The notes beneath the pieces were generated by a model. That model ran no database searches, was not told the origin of the DNA, and worked only from the letters and a program-made list of their open reading frames with translations. Source: Caballeronia hypogeia (GTDB lineage: Bacteria > Pseudomonadota > Gammaproteobacteria > Burkholderiales > Burkholderiaceae). From it: DNA of 64,000 bases. The stretch covers positions 124,001-188,000 of the forward strand of contig NZ_FCOA02000007.1 in assembly GCF_001544875.2 (NCBI RefSeq), in the 5' to 3' direction. Of the stretch, positions 40,571-49,040 are shown piece by piece. Position numbers and translations under genes: made by a program. Numbering within the stretch: position 1 is the first letter of the stretch; every line of letters starts with the position of its first letter.

Positions 40571-40633
40571 CCCTTGCCGGGCATCGACCCGACAGGGTGC
40601 GATTGCCCGCATTCTTTAAGGCAATCCACCATG
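40571..40633 (+). promoter_or_regulatory. Pseudoknot-type translational leader, copy 10
   Basis: Stem-loop I pairs CCCT and CGGG (40571-40581) with CCCG and AGGG (40588-40597). CGATTGCCC (40600-40608) is complementary to GGGCATCG (40579-40586) with one bulge. GATTGCC (40601-40607) pairs with GGCAATC (40620-40626) next to the start. The same strand serves both. Confidence 0.6.
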
Positions 40634-42148
40634 TATCAGCTTTCCTTTTCGGGCTTCGCCCAGTCTTTCCGCACGATGCTCGAAGTGCTCCGTTTCCTGC
40701 GAGACGACACGCGCGTGGCAGCAGTCGACGCGGCAGAGATCGCGCTCACGTTCTTCAGCCACCCCGTATCCGTCACTCGCTTCAACGGTAAGCTCACCGT
40801 TCGTCGGCCCGGGACGGCGACGACCCTTTTCCTGTCGCTCATCGACGAAATCGACGCGGCTCACTTCAGACCGTCGTTCGCGACGCTCGAGCCGTGGCAA
40901 ATCCGGCGCGAACGCTGGCAACTGCTCTATCTTGCTTTCGAGCTGGCGCGGGAGCCGCTGTATCTGTTCTCTTCGGATCAGATGGCGCAAGCCAACGAAG
41001 AGGCGGCTAAGAGCGGCCGTCGCGGGCTCGATCTGTTCGAGCTGCTGCAGGACGAGTCGCAGCGCCGGTTCGGCTTCCGCTACGCGGGCCCGATCCTGGA
41101 CAACCGGCAGAGCAATGGTCGGCACGAGGTTCATGTCGCCTACGCGCTCGCGGCGGGCAAGCCCGTTCCGCAAGCGGTGATCGACGACTACGCTTCGTTG
41201 TCGAAGTTCGACTCCGACTTGCAATGGGCCAAGCCGCTTCTCGCGGTGCCGGAGTTGCGTGGCGCGCTGCCGCTTGCGAAGCTGGTGCCGCTGGCAACGG
41301 TGATGCGCCATTCGAAGCAGGCGATCACCTCCGACAATGCCGCACTGCTCGCGATGGTGATGGGTCTCGCGCCGAAGGAGCCTACGACGGTCCAAGTCGA
41401 CGACTTGCTGTACGCGAAAGGCATTCTCGAAGCGCATTCTTTGCCGGAGGCGTACCTGAAGCCTGTTGACGTCGGCTCGCCGACCTGTCAGTTCGCGGAA
41501 GTGCTGCGGCGTACGCTCGCCGATCGCTCGCGCGACAATCGGCTGGCGGAACTCGAGAAGGCGCGGAAGTCGGGCAGCATCAGCGCACGCCGCTTTCAAC
41601 TCGACTCGCAACTGGCCATTCTGGATCACGGCAGCCATACGCACACCTTCGCCAACGAGTGCGCGAAAGCGGTGCAGACGGCCGACATGTCCTATCTCCT
41701 GAGCATCTTCGACCGGCCACACGACGCCAACCGGGCGTCCAAGCAAGCGGTCCGCGAGGTGTTCGGCATTAAGCTCATCGGTGTTCGCGCTGCGGCCCGG
41801 CGCCGGGGCATCTTCGAACTGGCAGGTATGGACGCCGCGCAGCAAGCAGAGTGGGAGGCGTTGTCGGTTTCCCAACGTGAGGCGAGGCGCGTCGCGCGCG
41901 AGGTCGCACGCGCTCGCGAGGCGGCTGAAATGTCACGCATCCGCACGCAAGACGGTGCTGTCGTGACCGGTGCGCAGTGGGTGGACAGCACGATCGCCGA
42001 AGGCTTCTCCGAGATCGTGGCCGTGCGGCAGGGCACTAGCGTGCGTTACGCGCTCGCTGACCCAGTCCGGCACTTGCAGGTATCGCTTCGCGCGAACGAC
42101 GGTACGCTCGCGTATGCGCGCGTGGCGCTCGAACAGCGCGCAAGCTGA
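40631..42148 (+). CDS. Hypothetical protein
   Basis: A 505-residue protein; ATG 40631 is set by AAGG and leader copy 10. It is largely helical and shows no recognised catalytic motif. Landmarks are an N-terminal region with FRTMLEVLRFLRDDTRV, a central segment PLLAVPELRGALPLAKL, a charged coiled-coil-like stretch near residues 415-445 (SVSQREARRVAREVARAREA) and a beta-rich end. It forms its own unit, closed by a terminator, just upstream of the MoxR trio. Confidence 0.65.
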   Translation: MYQLSFSGFAQSFRTMLEVLRFLRDDTRVAAVDAAEIALTFFSHPVSVTRFNGKLTVRRPGTATTLFLSLIDEIDAAHFRPSFATLEPWQIRRERWQLLYLAFELAREPLYLFSSDQMAQANEEAAKSGRRGLDLFELLQDESQRRFGFRYAGPILDNRQSNGRHEVHVAYALAAGKPVPQAVIDDYASLSKFDSDLQWAKPLLAVPELRGALPLAKLVPLATVMRHSKQAITSDNAALLAMVMGLAPKEPTTVQVDDLLYAKGILEAHSLPEAYLKPVDVGSPTCQFAEVLRRTLADRSRDNRLAELEKARKSGSISARRFQLDSQLAILDHGSHTHTFANECAKAVQTADMSYLLSIFDRPHDANRASKQAVREVFGIKLIGVRAAARRRGIFELAGMDAAQQAEWEALSVSQREARRVAREVARAREAAEMSRIRTQDGAVVTGAQWVDSTIAEGFSEIVAVRQGTSVRYALADPVRHLQVSLRANDGTLAYARVALEQRAS

Positions 42149-42161
42149 TTCACTTTCGACC

Positions 42162-42189
42162 AACCCGGCCATCGTGCCGGGTTTTTTTT
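42162..42189 (+). terminator. Intrinsic terminator
   Basis: AACCCGGC-CATCGT-GCCGGGTT followed by Ts. Confidence 0.9.
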
Positions 42190-42267
42190 CGCCGCGCGGG
42201 CCGTCGAGATGGCTTAAGGCACCCTGAATTAGTGACCTTTCCACCGATTGCCCGAGAGCCCGACCCC

Positions 42268-42330
42268 TACACTGCATCTATCACCCGCGTCACTGACGCA
42301 TCGACCCAGCCGGCTACGAGCCGGCTTTTT
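42268..42330 (+). promoter_or_regulatory. 5' hairpin motif (copy 6) followed by terminator: possible attenuator
   Basis: -10-like TACACT (42268-42273), 6 bases, ATCACCCGCGTC, hairpin GCGTC-ACT-GACGC (42287-42299), ATCGACC. Eight bases on, AGCCGG/CCGGCT plus TTTTT (42308-42330) forms a terminator only ~50 nt from the expected transcript start, upstream of the MoxR gene. Confidence 0.6.
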
Positions 42331-42340
42331 CATACCTTGC

Positions 42341-42403
42341 CCCACAGGGACCACGTCCCTACGGGCGTAGTCTTTATGGGGCTTCTCTTTGGAAGCCATC
42401 ATG
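42341..42403 (+). promoter_or_regulatory. Pseudoknot-type translational leader, copy 11 (weaker)
   Basis: Stem-loop I AGGGAC-CAC-GTCCCT (42346-42360), extended by CCC/GGG. GTAGTC (42367-42372) pairs with GACCAC (42349-42354) at five of six positions. GGCTTC (42380-42385) pairs with GAAGCC (42392-42397) across GGAAG. Here the two pairings do not share bases. Confidence 0.45.
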
Positions 42404-43426
42404 AAAGTCACGCCCGCTCAACTCACCGAACTCCTCTCGCTGTACGTGCCGAAGCGTTTGCCGGTGCTCATCACTGGCCGCCCCGGCATCGGCAAGAGCG
42501 ACATCGTCGAACAGACCGCGCATGCGACTGATCACGAACTGCTCATCAGCCACCCGGTTGTCGAGGATCCGACCGACTCGAAAGGGTTGCCGTTTCCCTC
42601 GCCCGATGGCACGACCGCCAAGTTCCTGCCGTTCGGGGATTTGGAACGCGCGATGACGGCCAGACGCCCGCTGATCTGGTTTCTGGACGACCTCGGGCAG
42701 GCCTCGCCCGCCGTGCAAGCCGCGAAGATGCAGTTGCTGCTCGCGCGGCGCGTCGGCGAGCACGTCCTGCCACCGCAGGTCACGTTCCTCGCGGCCACCA
42801 ATCGTCGCACCGACAATGCCGGTGTCTCCGGGATTCTCGATCCGGTGATCTCGCGTTTCGCCACCGTGGTCGAGCTTGAACCGACCATCGACGACTGGAC
42901 GCAGTGGGCCGTGCGCGGAAACATCCCGCCCGCGCTCATCGCGTTCCTGCGCTTCCGTCCGGACTTGCTGTCCGTGCAGAAGACGTCGCGCGACATCGAA
43001 AACGCACCGAGCCCGCGTAGCTGGCGGTTCGTCGCGAAAACCATGGATGTAGTCCCCAAGCATCTGGAGCACATCTCCTACGCCGGTTCGGTGGGAGAGG
43101 GTGCCGCGACCGAACTGGTCGCGTTCCTCCAGATCTTCCGCGAACTGCCGAATCCGGACGCCATTCTTCTCGCGCCGGACACGGCCATGATCCCGACGAC
43201 GCCTTCGGCGTTGTACGCGATCGCGGCAGCGCTTGCGGCACGCGCGAACGAAAACAACTTCGATCGCGTCGTGCGCTACACCGAGCGTCTGATCGGTGAA
43301 GGGCACCGCGAGTTCGCGGCGCTGCTGGTGCGAGACGCTGTCCAGCGCTCGCCGCAGATCCAGAACTCGTATGCCTTCATTGGCGCGCAAGGCGGAGAGA
43401 TCGGCAAGATCATCCGCGGCGAGTAA
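42401..43426 (+). CDS. MoxR-family AAA+ ATPase
   Basis: A 341-residue ATPase. Walker [10 protein letters not shown] (about 26-34), Walker B LIWFLDDL (about 91-98) and sensor-1-like FLAATNRR (about 128) are present. MoxR ATPases act as chaperones that insert metal or remodel partners with VWA domains, and such a partner lies two genes downstream. It is the first gene of a three-gene set (42401-45746) with an attenuator-like leader. Confidence 0.85.
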   Translation: MKVTPAQLTELLSLYVPKRLPVLITGRPGIGKSDIVEQTAHATDHELLISHPVVEDPTDSKGLPFPSPDGTTAKFLPFGDLERAMTARRPLIWFLDDLGQASPAVQAAKMQLLLARRVGEHVLPPQVTFLAATNRRTDNAGVSGILDPVISRFATVVELEPTIDDWTQWAVRGNIPPALIAFLRFRPDLLSVQKTSRDIENAPSPRSWRFVAKTMDVVPKHLEHISYAGSVGEGAATELVAFLQIFRELPNPDAILLAPDTAMIPTTPSALYAIAAALAARANENNFDRVVRYTERLIGEGHREFAALLVRDAVQRSPQIQNSYAFIGAQGGEIGKIIRGE

Positions 43427-43535
43427 CCAAGCACTCCACTTTTCTCAGCATCACCCAAGTTGGCCCTGTCGCGTCTGCGGACGCACAGGGCCTTTTTTCT
43501 TTGCTTTATCCATTCCATTTCTACGAGGTTCTCTC

Positions 43536-44450
43536 ATGGACATCACTTCCATCCAATCGAAGGTCATGCTCTGCTCCGTCACGATTTCCACCTGGGTCGC
43601 CCGCCGTTTCGACGGCAAGGTGACGCAGGAAGTCGAGAGCAAGCACCACGCGAAGGGCATCGGCAGATTCAATAAACGCCTGTTGCCCGAGCACGCGCCG
43701 AGCTTTGCGGAAGTCGTGACGCTCGCCGGCCGCATCCGCTCGTACTTCTACGATCACACCCTGAAGTACGACCAGTTGGGCGTGCGGCTGCTGCCGACGA
43801 TGGTCTACATGGACTTCGCCGAAAAGATGCGCTCGTTGAAAGACGAGTTCGACTTGGCGGTTTCCGTGTTCCTCACCGACTACCTGAATCTCAAAGAGGC
43901 GGCTCGCGAAGAATTGAACGGGCTTTTCAACGAGGCGGACTATCCGACCCTCGCTGAGCTGTCTACGAAGTTCGGCGTTAAGATGGCTGTTCTGCCGTTT
44001 CCCGACGCTAGCCAGTTCGGCGTCGAGTTGCCGGCGAATGTGCTGACCACGCTCAAGAGCGAACTGGACCAGCACGTTTTGGCCTCTATCTCCACCGCGA
44101 ACGAGGACTTGGTGCGGCGTCTGTACGAAGCCGTGTCGCAGATGGCCAACCGCCTGTACGCGACGGGCAACGTCCGACTGGACGTTGCCAACAACGTGCG
44201 AGAACTCTGCGCGTTGCTGCCGAAGCTCAACTTCTCGAACGACCCGCAGCTCACGCACATCCTCGAGCAGGCCAAGACGCATCTGGCGGTGCACACGGGA
44301 GCCGAACTGAAGGACTCGCGCGTGCTTCGTTCTCAGGTGGCCAGCAAGGCGCACGAGATTGAAGGGCTGATGGCCGCGTTCATGGGCGTGCAGCCCGAGC
44401 CGATGGAAGTCGAATCGGCGCACGCGAGCCAACTGCGCTTAGTCGCGTAA
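43536..44450 (+). CDS. DUF3150-like protein
   Basis: A 304-residue, mainly helical protein; ATG 43536 has CGAGG upstream. Landmarks are [32 protein letters not shown] region near residue 75, and [20 protein letters not shown]. Length, helical character and position between a MoxR ATPase and a VWA-metallopeptidase match DUF3150 proteins of conjugative elements. This rests largely on context. It probably works in a complex with its neighbours. Confidence 0.6.
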   Translation: MDITSIQSKVMLCSVTISTWVARRFDGKVTQEVESKHHAKGIGRFNKRLLPEHAPSFAEVVTLAGRIRSYFYDHTLKYDQLGVRLLPTMVYMDFAEKMRSLKDEFDLAVSVFLTDYLNLKEAAREELNGLFNEADYPTLAELSTKFGVKMAVLPFPDASQFGVELPANVLTTLKSELDQHVLASISTANEDLVRRLYEAVSQMANRLYATGNVRLDVANNVRELCALLPKLNFSNDPQLTHILEQAKTHLAVHTGAELKDSRVLRSQVASKAHEIEGLMAAFMGVQPEPMEVESAHASQLRLVA

Positions 44451-44459
44451 GGGGGCGTC

Positions 44460-45746
44460 ATGGACCGCAACGATGTGGTGTTGGGCAGTAGCGCGGTCCA
44501 TCCGCGCATTGCCCGGCAGCGGACCGAGCTCGTCCTTTCGCAACCGTTCTTCGGGGCGCTCGCGCTCCGATTGAACGTCCGCGAGGATCCGTCGGCCAAG
44601 ACGTTCTGGGTCGACGCCGAGACTTTGGGCTACAACCCGGCTTACATGGAGTCGCTCAGCGACCTCGAAGTCCGGGGTGTCGTCGCGCACGAAGTGCTGC
44701 ATGTGGCCAACGGCCATTGCTGGCGGCAGGGTGCGCGCGATCCCGACCGATGGAACGATGCGTGTGACTACGCGATCAACCCGATCGTGCTGTCATCGGG
44801 CATGGTTCTGCCGAAAGGGGCGCTCGTCGATCCGCGCTATACGGGCAAGTCGGCGGAGGAAATCTACGGTTTGCTGACGCAGGAGGCGAAGCAGAAGCAG
44901 CAACAGCAGCAGCCGCCTCAGCAGCAACAGCAGCCGCAGAACCAGCAGCCGCAGCCGAGTCCGCAAGATCAGCAGCAGCCGAGCGGCAAGCAGCCCTCGA
45001 AGCCGGGTGGCCAGAACGGCACCGCGCCGGGGCAGTCGCCCGGCGATCAGCCTTCGCATCCCGGCTCATTCGGTGAAGTCCGGTCCTACAAGGGGCCGGA
45101 CAAACCGGTAAAGGAAGCGGAGTGGAAGGTTGCCGTCACCCAGGCCGCGAAAGCGGCCGCGATGCGCGGCAAGCTTCCCGGCGAGTTGCAGGCGATGGCG
45201 GGCGAGGCAGTACGGCCTGTCGTGGATTGGCGCTCAGTGCTGCATCGATTTGCGCAGCAATCGTCGCCGTCGGACTACAGCTTCGCAACGCCTAACCGCC
45301 GGTATCTGCATCTCGGCTTTTATCTGCCGTCGCTGCATACACCGGCGATCGGCGATGCGGTTTTTGTACGCGACTCCAGCGGCTCAGTGTTCGACGAGAC
45401 GCAGGCGCAGTTCGACGCGGAGATTCTCGCGGTCTTCCATTCGTTGAAGCCCGCGCGGCTAATCGTGATGGATTGCGATACACGCGTGACACAGGTGCAG
45501 ATCTTCGAGCGAGGCGACTCACCCGATATCAAACCTGTACGCGGCGGAGGCGGAACGGCGTTCGTCGACCCGTTCAACCGCGTGGCACAGGACGGCATGA
45601 ACCCCGCCTTTCTGGTCTATCTGACAGATATGGTGGGGAGCTTCCCGACGGTCGCGCCGCATTACCCGGTGCTGTGGGCTTCAACCACGCCTTTGGCACG
45701 GGCTCGGAAAGCGCCGTTTGGCGAAACCATGGAGGTGATTTGTTAG
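44460..45746 (+). CDS. VWA-like putative metallopeptidase (DUF2201-like)
   Basis: A 428-residue protein. The N-terminal domain has a zinc-peptidase motif HEVLH (about 77-81, in VVAHEVLHVANGH). A long Gln/Pro-rich linker (about 142-200) includes runs of Gln. The C-terminal VWA-like domain has the MIDAS motif DSSGS (about 305-309) and GGGGTAF (about 362). This is the DUF2201 arrangement. The MoxR ATPase encoded upstream is the expected partner. Possible role: remodelling or cleaving a protein target during conjugation or stress; target unknown. Confidence 0.8.
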   Translation: MDRNDVVLGSSAVHPRIARQRTELVLSQPFFGALALRLNVREDPSAKTFWVDAETLGYNPAYMESLSDLEVRGVVAHEVLHVANGHCWRQGARDPDRWNDACDYAINPIVLSSGMVLPKGALVDPRYTGKSAEEIYGLLTQEAKQKQQQQQPPQQQQQPQNQQPQPSPQDQQQPSGKQPSKPGGQNGTAPGQSPGDQPSHPGSFGEVRSYKGPDKPVKEAEWKVAVTQAAKAAAMRGKLPGELQAMAGEAVRPVVDWRSVLHRFAQQSSPSDYSFATPNRRYLHLGFYLPSLHTPAIGDAVFVRDSSGSVFDETQAQFDAEILAVFHSLKPARLIVMDCDTRVTQVQIFERGDSPDIKPVRGGGGTAFVDPFNRVAQDGMNPAFLVYLTDMVGSFPTVAPHYPVLWASTTPLARARKAPFGETMEVIC

Positions 45747-45780
45747 TCCCCGGCTTGGCCGGGCATTCCCTGAAGAACGA

Positions 45781-45809
45781 AAGCCCGGCACGCCGGGCTT
45801 TTTTTTTGA
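45781..45809 (+). terminator. Strong terminator, partly bidirectional
   Basis: AAAGCCCGGC-ACG-CCGGGCTTT with a long T-tract, between the convergent genes at 44460 and 45820. Confidence 0.9.
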
Positions 45810-45819
45810 CCGCGCGGGC

Positions 45820-46290
45820 TCAGGCGCGGCGTTTCTTCTGCAGCGGCTGGTACTCATCGCCCGCCTTGAACCGGTCCAGACGGTCGCTCGCCGTGGTCAG
45901 CGCGCCGAGCGTTGCGCTATGGAGTTGCCTGTCGTACATGCTGACGATGGCAGCAAGCAGGGCAAAGGCGGACTCCGACGACACCCCCCACATCGCAGTC
46001 TGCCGGCCGCCTTCGAATACCTCGGCCATTGCCCGGTCGGCCGCCAGCAGCGATTCGTGCGAGAACTCGCCGTGGCCCGCCTCGCTGAGGAACTTACCGA
46101 GCAACACGACTTCGGTGATGTGCTGCGCGGGGCCGACATGGTCGCAGGCGCCGCGGATCGCTTCCAACGACAGATGGGCACGAAGCGCGAGGTCATCGGC
46201 GATTGCACGCGGGATCGGGAGCAGTTGCGCCTTGGTCAGGCGCGCACGGGCCGCTTGAGCGGAGCGCTGGAAGGGAAGGGTGCGAGACAT
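45820..46290 (-). CDS. Hypothetical protein
   Basis: A 156-residue, helical protein from the ATG at 46290 (AAGGGAAGGG upstream is rich in purines). It begins MSRTLPFQRSAQAARARLTK and contains ADDLALRAHLSLEAIRGACDHV and a basic end (LQKKRRA). The frame is open further upstream but without a supported start. It is not recognised. It may form a unit with the zinc-finger gene at 46317. Confidence 0.6.
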   Translation of the reverse strand: MSRTLPFQRSAQAARARLTKAQLLPIPRAIADDLALRAHLSLEAIRGACDHVGPAQHITEVVLLGKFLSEAGHGEFSHESLLAADRAMAEVFEGGRQTAMWGVSSESAFALLAAIVSMYDRQLHSATLGALTTASDRLDRFKAGDEYQPLQKKRRA

Positions 46291-46316
46291 AGCAAACGTT
46301 TGGTTGACTGCCCGGG

Positions 46317-46784
46317 TTAACGATCTTCCCACGCCGTTTCTGAAGGGGTAACGGTGCGGTCGCGTCGAAAACGCTCGACGACAGCGATCGCGCGCTCGCA
46401 TTGGTCCGCGTCGAGCGAATGGATCGAGCACTTCTCCGCATCCGCCCCGATCTCGCCGGCCAGCCATTTCATCGCTTTGGCGCGCGCCTCGAACACATTG
46501 CAGCCATCCCGCCGGACCTTCGCCGCGACCAACGGCTCGAGCGCTGCGTGGAGCTTGGCCTTCAGTTCGCGCAGGCGCGCGTCGGCGAGACGGCCGAGCG
46601 GTACATGGCGGGTGCTGCGCGGAAACACGCCCACCCACGCCAGGCAGTCCGCGCGAAGCCACAACGGGCCGTGATCGTCACGGTAAGGGTAGGCGTCGTC
46701 GCCGGCGTGCACCAGCGTCGCCTGCATGCCGCAGTAGTCGCAATGGGGATTGGGAAGAGGCTTGACTGGTTTTCCGACGCGCAT
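46317..46784 (-). CDS. zf-DUF3268 zinc-finger protein
   Basis: A 155-residue protein from the ATG at 46784 (GGAG upstream). The zinc-finger CDYCGMQATLVHAGD (about 13-27) and YPYRDDHGPLWLRADC, then PLGRLADARLRELKAKLHAA and the C-terminal CSIHSLDADQCERAI, match the DUF3268 zinc-finger family of mobile elements: C-x2-C, then a later Cys, and a short helical tail. The usual function is unknown. It reads away from the trb operon; the 530-bp gap between them contains repeat copy B. Confidence 0.75.
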   Translation of the reverse strand: MRVGKPVKPLPNPHCDYCGMQATLVHAGDDAYPYRDDHGPLWLRADCLAWVGVFPRSTRHVPLGRLADARLRELKAKLHAALEPLVAAKVRRDGCNVFEARAKAMKWLAGEIGADAEKCSIHSLDADQCERAIAVVERFRRDRTVTPSETAWEDR

Positions 46785-47314
46785 CGCCGAAGACTCCGGG
46801 ACGGGAACACCCAATATAGCAGGCGTGTCTGCTGAAGCAGTCTTTGGTCGGCCACGGCCTACATTTATGGAGTGATGCGGGCGAGGCAGCCGTCGAGTTC
46901 GCTGCTGCCGCTCGTCTGTGAGGGCCACGTCGCCTTCGCCGGTGCTGGGCGGGATGGCTTCCAGGCGCGCCCCGAAGGATGTCTCGCTCATAATGGGGTC
47001 ATGACAGCCAAGTGCTTGCGGCAAACACTTAACAGCTACTTCCGGTCGCATTTAACCCGAAAGCTATATGTTTTCATGCGTCATTCCCCAAAACGGCCGC
47101 TATCCGGATAGCGTCACTGAGCTCGCTCAACCAAAATGCGAGCCGTCGCCCTCGGTCACAGATGTTGTGAGCTCGAGGGTATCGTCCGAGCGCTGCTCTG
47201 CTTGAGCGGATCTACGGTCGCGAAAGCCGCTCAATTTGACGCCTCTTTCGGTGCCTGCGAACGTCTGCCAACAACAACAATAGCCGACATGTTAGATAGC
47301 CCACAAAGCATCGC
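46785..47314. promoter_or_regulatory. Regulatory region upstream of the trb operon
   Basis: No supported gene. It holds the 56-bp repeat at 47058-47113, which must lie in or near the promoter of the conjugation operon. About 200 further bases separate it from the trbB start. Confidence 0.5.
47058..47113. repeat. 56-bp repeat ending in TCCGGA palindrome, copy B
   Basis: It is identical at 50 of 56 positions to 15525-15580, and ends with CGCTATCCGGATAGCG (47098-47113). Confidence 0.7.
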
Positions 47315-48364
47315 ATGTCCGAGTCTGCCGACAACCAAGTCCTAAAGCTGCGCCCCCTGGAAGCGGAAGCCGTGCGCATGTTCTTCCATGCGCTTTCGCC
47401 GCTGCGCGAGCTGCTCGACTCGCCCGACCTCGCGGAAATCATGATTAACGATTACCGCAACGTCTGGGTGGAGCGTCGCGGCGTGATGACGCGCGAGAAC
47501 ATCGACCTGCGCCCGGAACAGCTGGAAGGGGCAATCCATTCGCTCGCCTCTTCTGTTGAGAAATCGGCGAAGGCGGGTAGCGACAAGGGCATCATCAACG
47601 CCGGTCACCAGAACCTGCGTATCGCGGCGGTCATGAGCCCGACGTCGATCGACGGCCATGCGCTGAGCATCCGGAAGCATCGAGAGTCGAAGCTTACGCT
47701 GTCGGATTACGTGAACATGGGGGCGTTCTCGGCAGCGAATGCGCGACCTGAGTCTGCGGAAGCCATTCACTTCGAAGACGGCATCGAGGACGAAGCACTC
47801 ATGCGCGCGCTCGTTGCGCTCGTCCAGTCGCACAAGAACGTGCTCGTCGCCGGCGGCACATCCGCGGGCAAGACGACGTTCCTCAATGCGCTGATCGAGC
47901 AGATCCCGCCAGACCAGCGGGTCATCTCCATCGAGGACACGATGGAACTGAAGCTGCACGTGCCCAATCGCGTGCGGTTGCTCTCCAACGCCGATACCAA
48001 CGTCACGACGCAACTGCTTGTCGCGCTGTGTCTGCGCTTCCGGCCCGACCGCATCATCGTTGGCGAAGTGCGCGGCGGCGAAGCCTACGACCTGCTGCAG
48101 GCGCTCAACACCGGCCACGACGGCGGTCTCGCATCCATCCACGCGAACAATGGGCGCACGGCGCTCAGCCGCTTGGAATCGCTCGCCATGCTCGGCATCC
48201 CGACCGGATCACGCTGGGAACTGGAAGACATGCGCAAAAACATCGCTGACTGTTTCAACTACGTCGTGCACTTCAAGCGCACCGGCGAGATGCGGCACGT
48301 CTCGGAAATCCTCGAAATCCGGGGATTCAAAAACAACGACTACGACCTACAACGCGTTTTTTAA
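47315..48364 (+). CDS. trbB: TrbB/VirB11-type conjugation ATPase
   Basis: A 349-residue traffic ATPase. Landmarks: SPDLAEIMINDYRNVWVERRG in the N-terminal domain, Walker A GGTSAGKTTF (about 180-189), the Asp box VISIEDTMEL (about 206), His box/AIRGE-type IIVGEVRGGEAYDLLQAL (about 247-264) and GGLASIHANN (about 270). It forms hexamers at the inner-membrane face of the type IV secretion channel. It is the first gene of the trb operon. The ribosome-binding site is weak. Confidence 0.9.
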   Translation: MSESADNQVLKLRPLEAEAVRMFFHALSPLRELLDSPDLAEIMINDYRNVWVERRGVMTRENIDLRPEQLEGAIHSLASSVEKSAKAGSDKGIINAGHQNLRIAAVMSPTSIDGHALSIRKHRESKLTLSDYVNMGAFSAANARPESAEAIHFEDGIEDEALMRALVALVQSHKNVLVAGGTSAGKTTFLNALIEQIPPDQRVISIEDTMELKLHVPNRVRLLSNADTNVTTQLLVALCLRFRPDRIIVGEVRGGEAYDLLQALNTGHDGGLASIHANNGRTALSRLESLAMLGIPTGSRWELEDMRKNIADCFNYVVHFKRTGEMRHVSEILEIRGFKNNDYDLQRVF

Positions 48365-48376
48365 CGGGAGCATCAA

Positions 48377-48730
48377 ATGAAGGGAAAGAAGGTACTGCAC
48401 AGAGCCGCCACGGTCGCGAAGCATTTGCGCCCGGGCAAGTCGATGTTGGTCGGCGCGCTGTTGAGCGTGGTGTCGGTGGCCGCGATGGCAGCGGGGGACT
48501 TTTCGAACCTGACGGGCCTGACGGACATCATCTGCACGATCAGTAACCTGATCAGCGGCCCGTACCTGTACGGCATCGGCATCGTGCTCATCACGCTTGG
48601 CGGCGTCGCGGTGGCGAACTCGGAAAGCAATATCGCCAAGACGTTCTCGGTGGTGCTGGTCGGGCTCGGTATTGCGTCGGTCGCTGTGCCGATCATGCAG
48701 AGCCACTTCCACATGGCCAACGCCTGCTGA
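48377..48730 (+). CDS. trbC: TrbC/VirB2-like pilin precursor
   Basis: A 117-residue protein with GGGAG-type site before the ATG at 48377. A basic start is followed by a signal-like segment ending AAMA (about 36-39). Two hydrophobic stretches follow (LYGIGIVLITLGGVAVAN and TFSVVLVGLGIASVAVPIM), as in VirB2/TrbC. It should be processed and assembled into the conjugative pilus. Confidence 0.8.
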   Translation: MKGKKVLHRAATVAKHLRPGKSMLVGALLSVVSVAAMAAGDFSNLTGLTDIICTISNLISGPYLYGIGIVLITLGGVAVANSESNIAKTFSVVLVGLGIASVAVPIMQSHFHMANAC

Positions 48731-48731
48731 T

Positions 48732-49040
48732 ATGCGCCAGCACAAGGTTAGTCGAGGCCTCTCATTGCCGCGCCAGATGGGCGGCGCAGACCGGGGACTC
48801 GCCATTTTCAACGGGACGATGACGGCGCTGCTCACCTACACGAGCTGGACCCCTGGATTTCTCCTTGTCGGCGTGGTGGTGCATGTGTTCTTGCGCTGGA
48901 AAAGCTCGACTGACCCGTGGTGGCGAATCGTGATGCTGGTGTACAACCGCTACCCGGACGTCTATGAGCCGGGGCCGAGCAGCCGTTTTAGCGCGCGCTT
49001 CAAGCGTCCGTATGGCTTTGATCAGGACCTTCCATGCTGA
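48732..49040 (+). CDS. trbD: TrbD/VirB3-like membrane protein
   Basis: A 102-residue protein; ATG 48732 one base after the trbC stop. After a short cytoplasmic start (LSLPRQMGGADRGLAIFNGT) comes one hydrophobic region (about 28-52), then YNRYPDVYEPGPS. Size and position match TrbD/VirB3, which anchors the VirB4 ATPase. It overlaps trbE by 7 bases. Confidence 0.8.
   Translation: MRQHKVSRGLSLPRQMGGADRGLAIFNGTMTALLTYTSWTPGFLLVGVVVHVFLRWKSSTDPWWRIVMLVYNRYPDVYEPGPSSRFSARFKRPYGFDQDLPC

Noticed and set aside
40579..40590. GGGCATCGACCC considered as a seventh copy of the ATCGAC 5' motif
   Set aside because: It lies within stem-loop I of leader copy 10, with no -10-like box and no preceding CCGCG hairpin.
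40616..41875. Long open frame opposite the gene at 40631
   Set aside because: Arg/Gln-rich with no start signal. The plus-strand gene has a structured leader and ribosome-binding site.
47136..47345. A 69-codon frame just before trbB
   Set aside because: No ribosome-binding site, and it overlaps the trbB start with unlikely composition.
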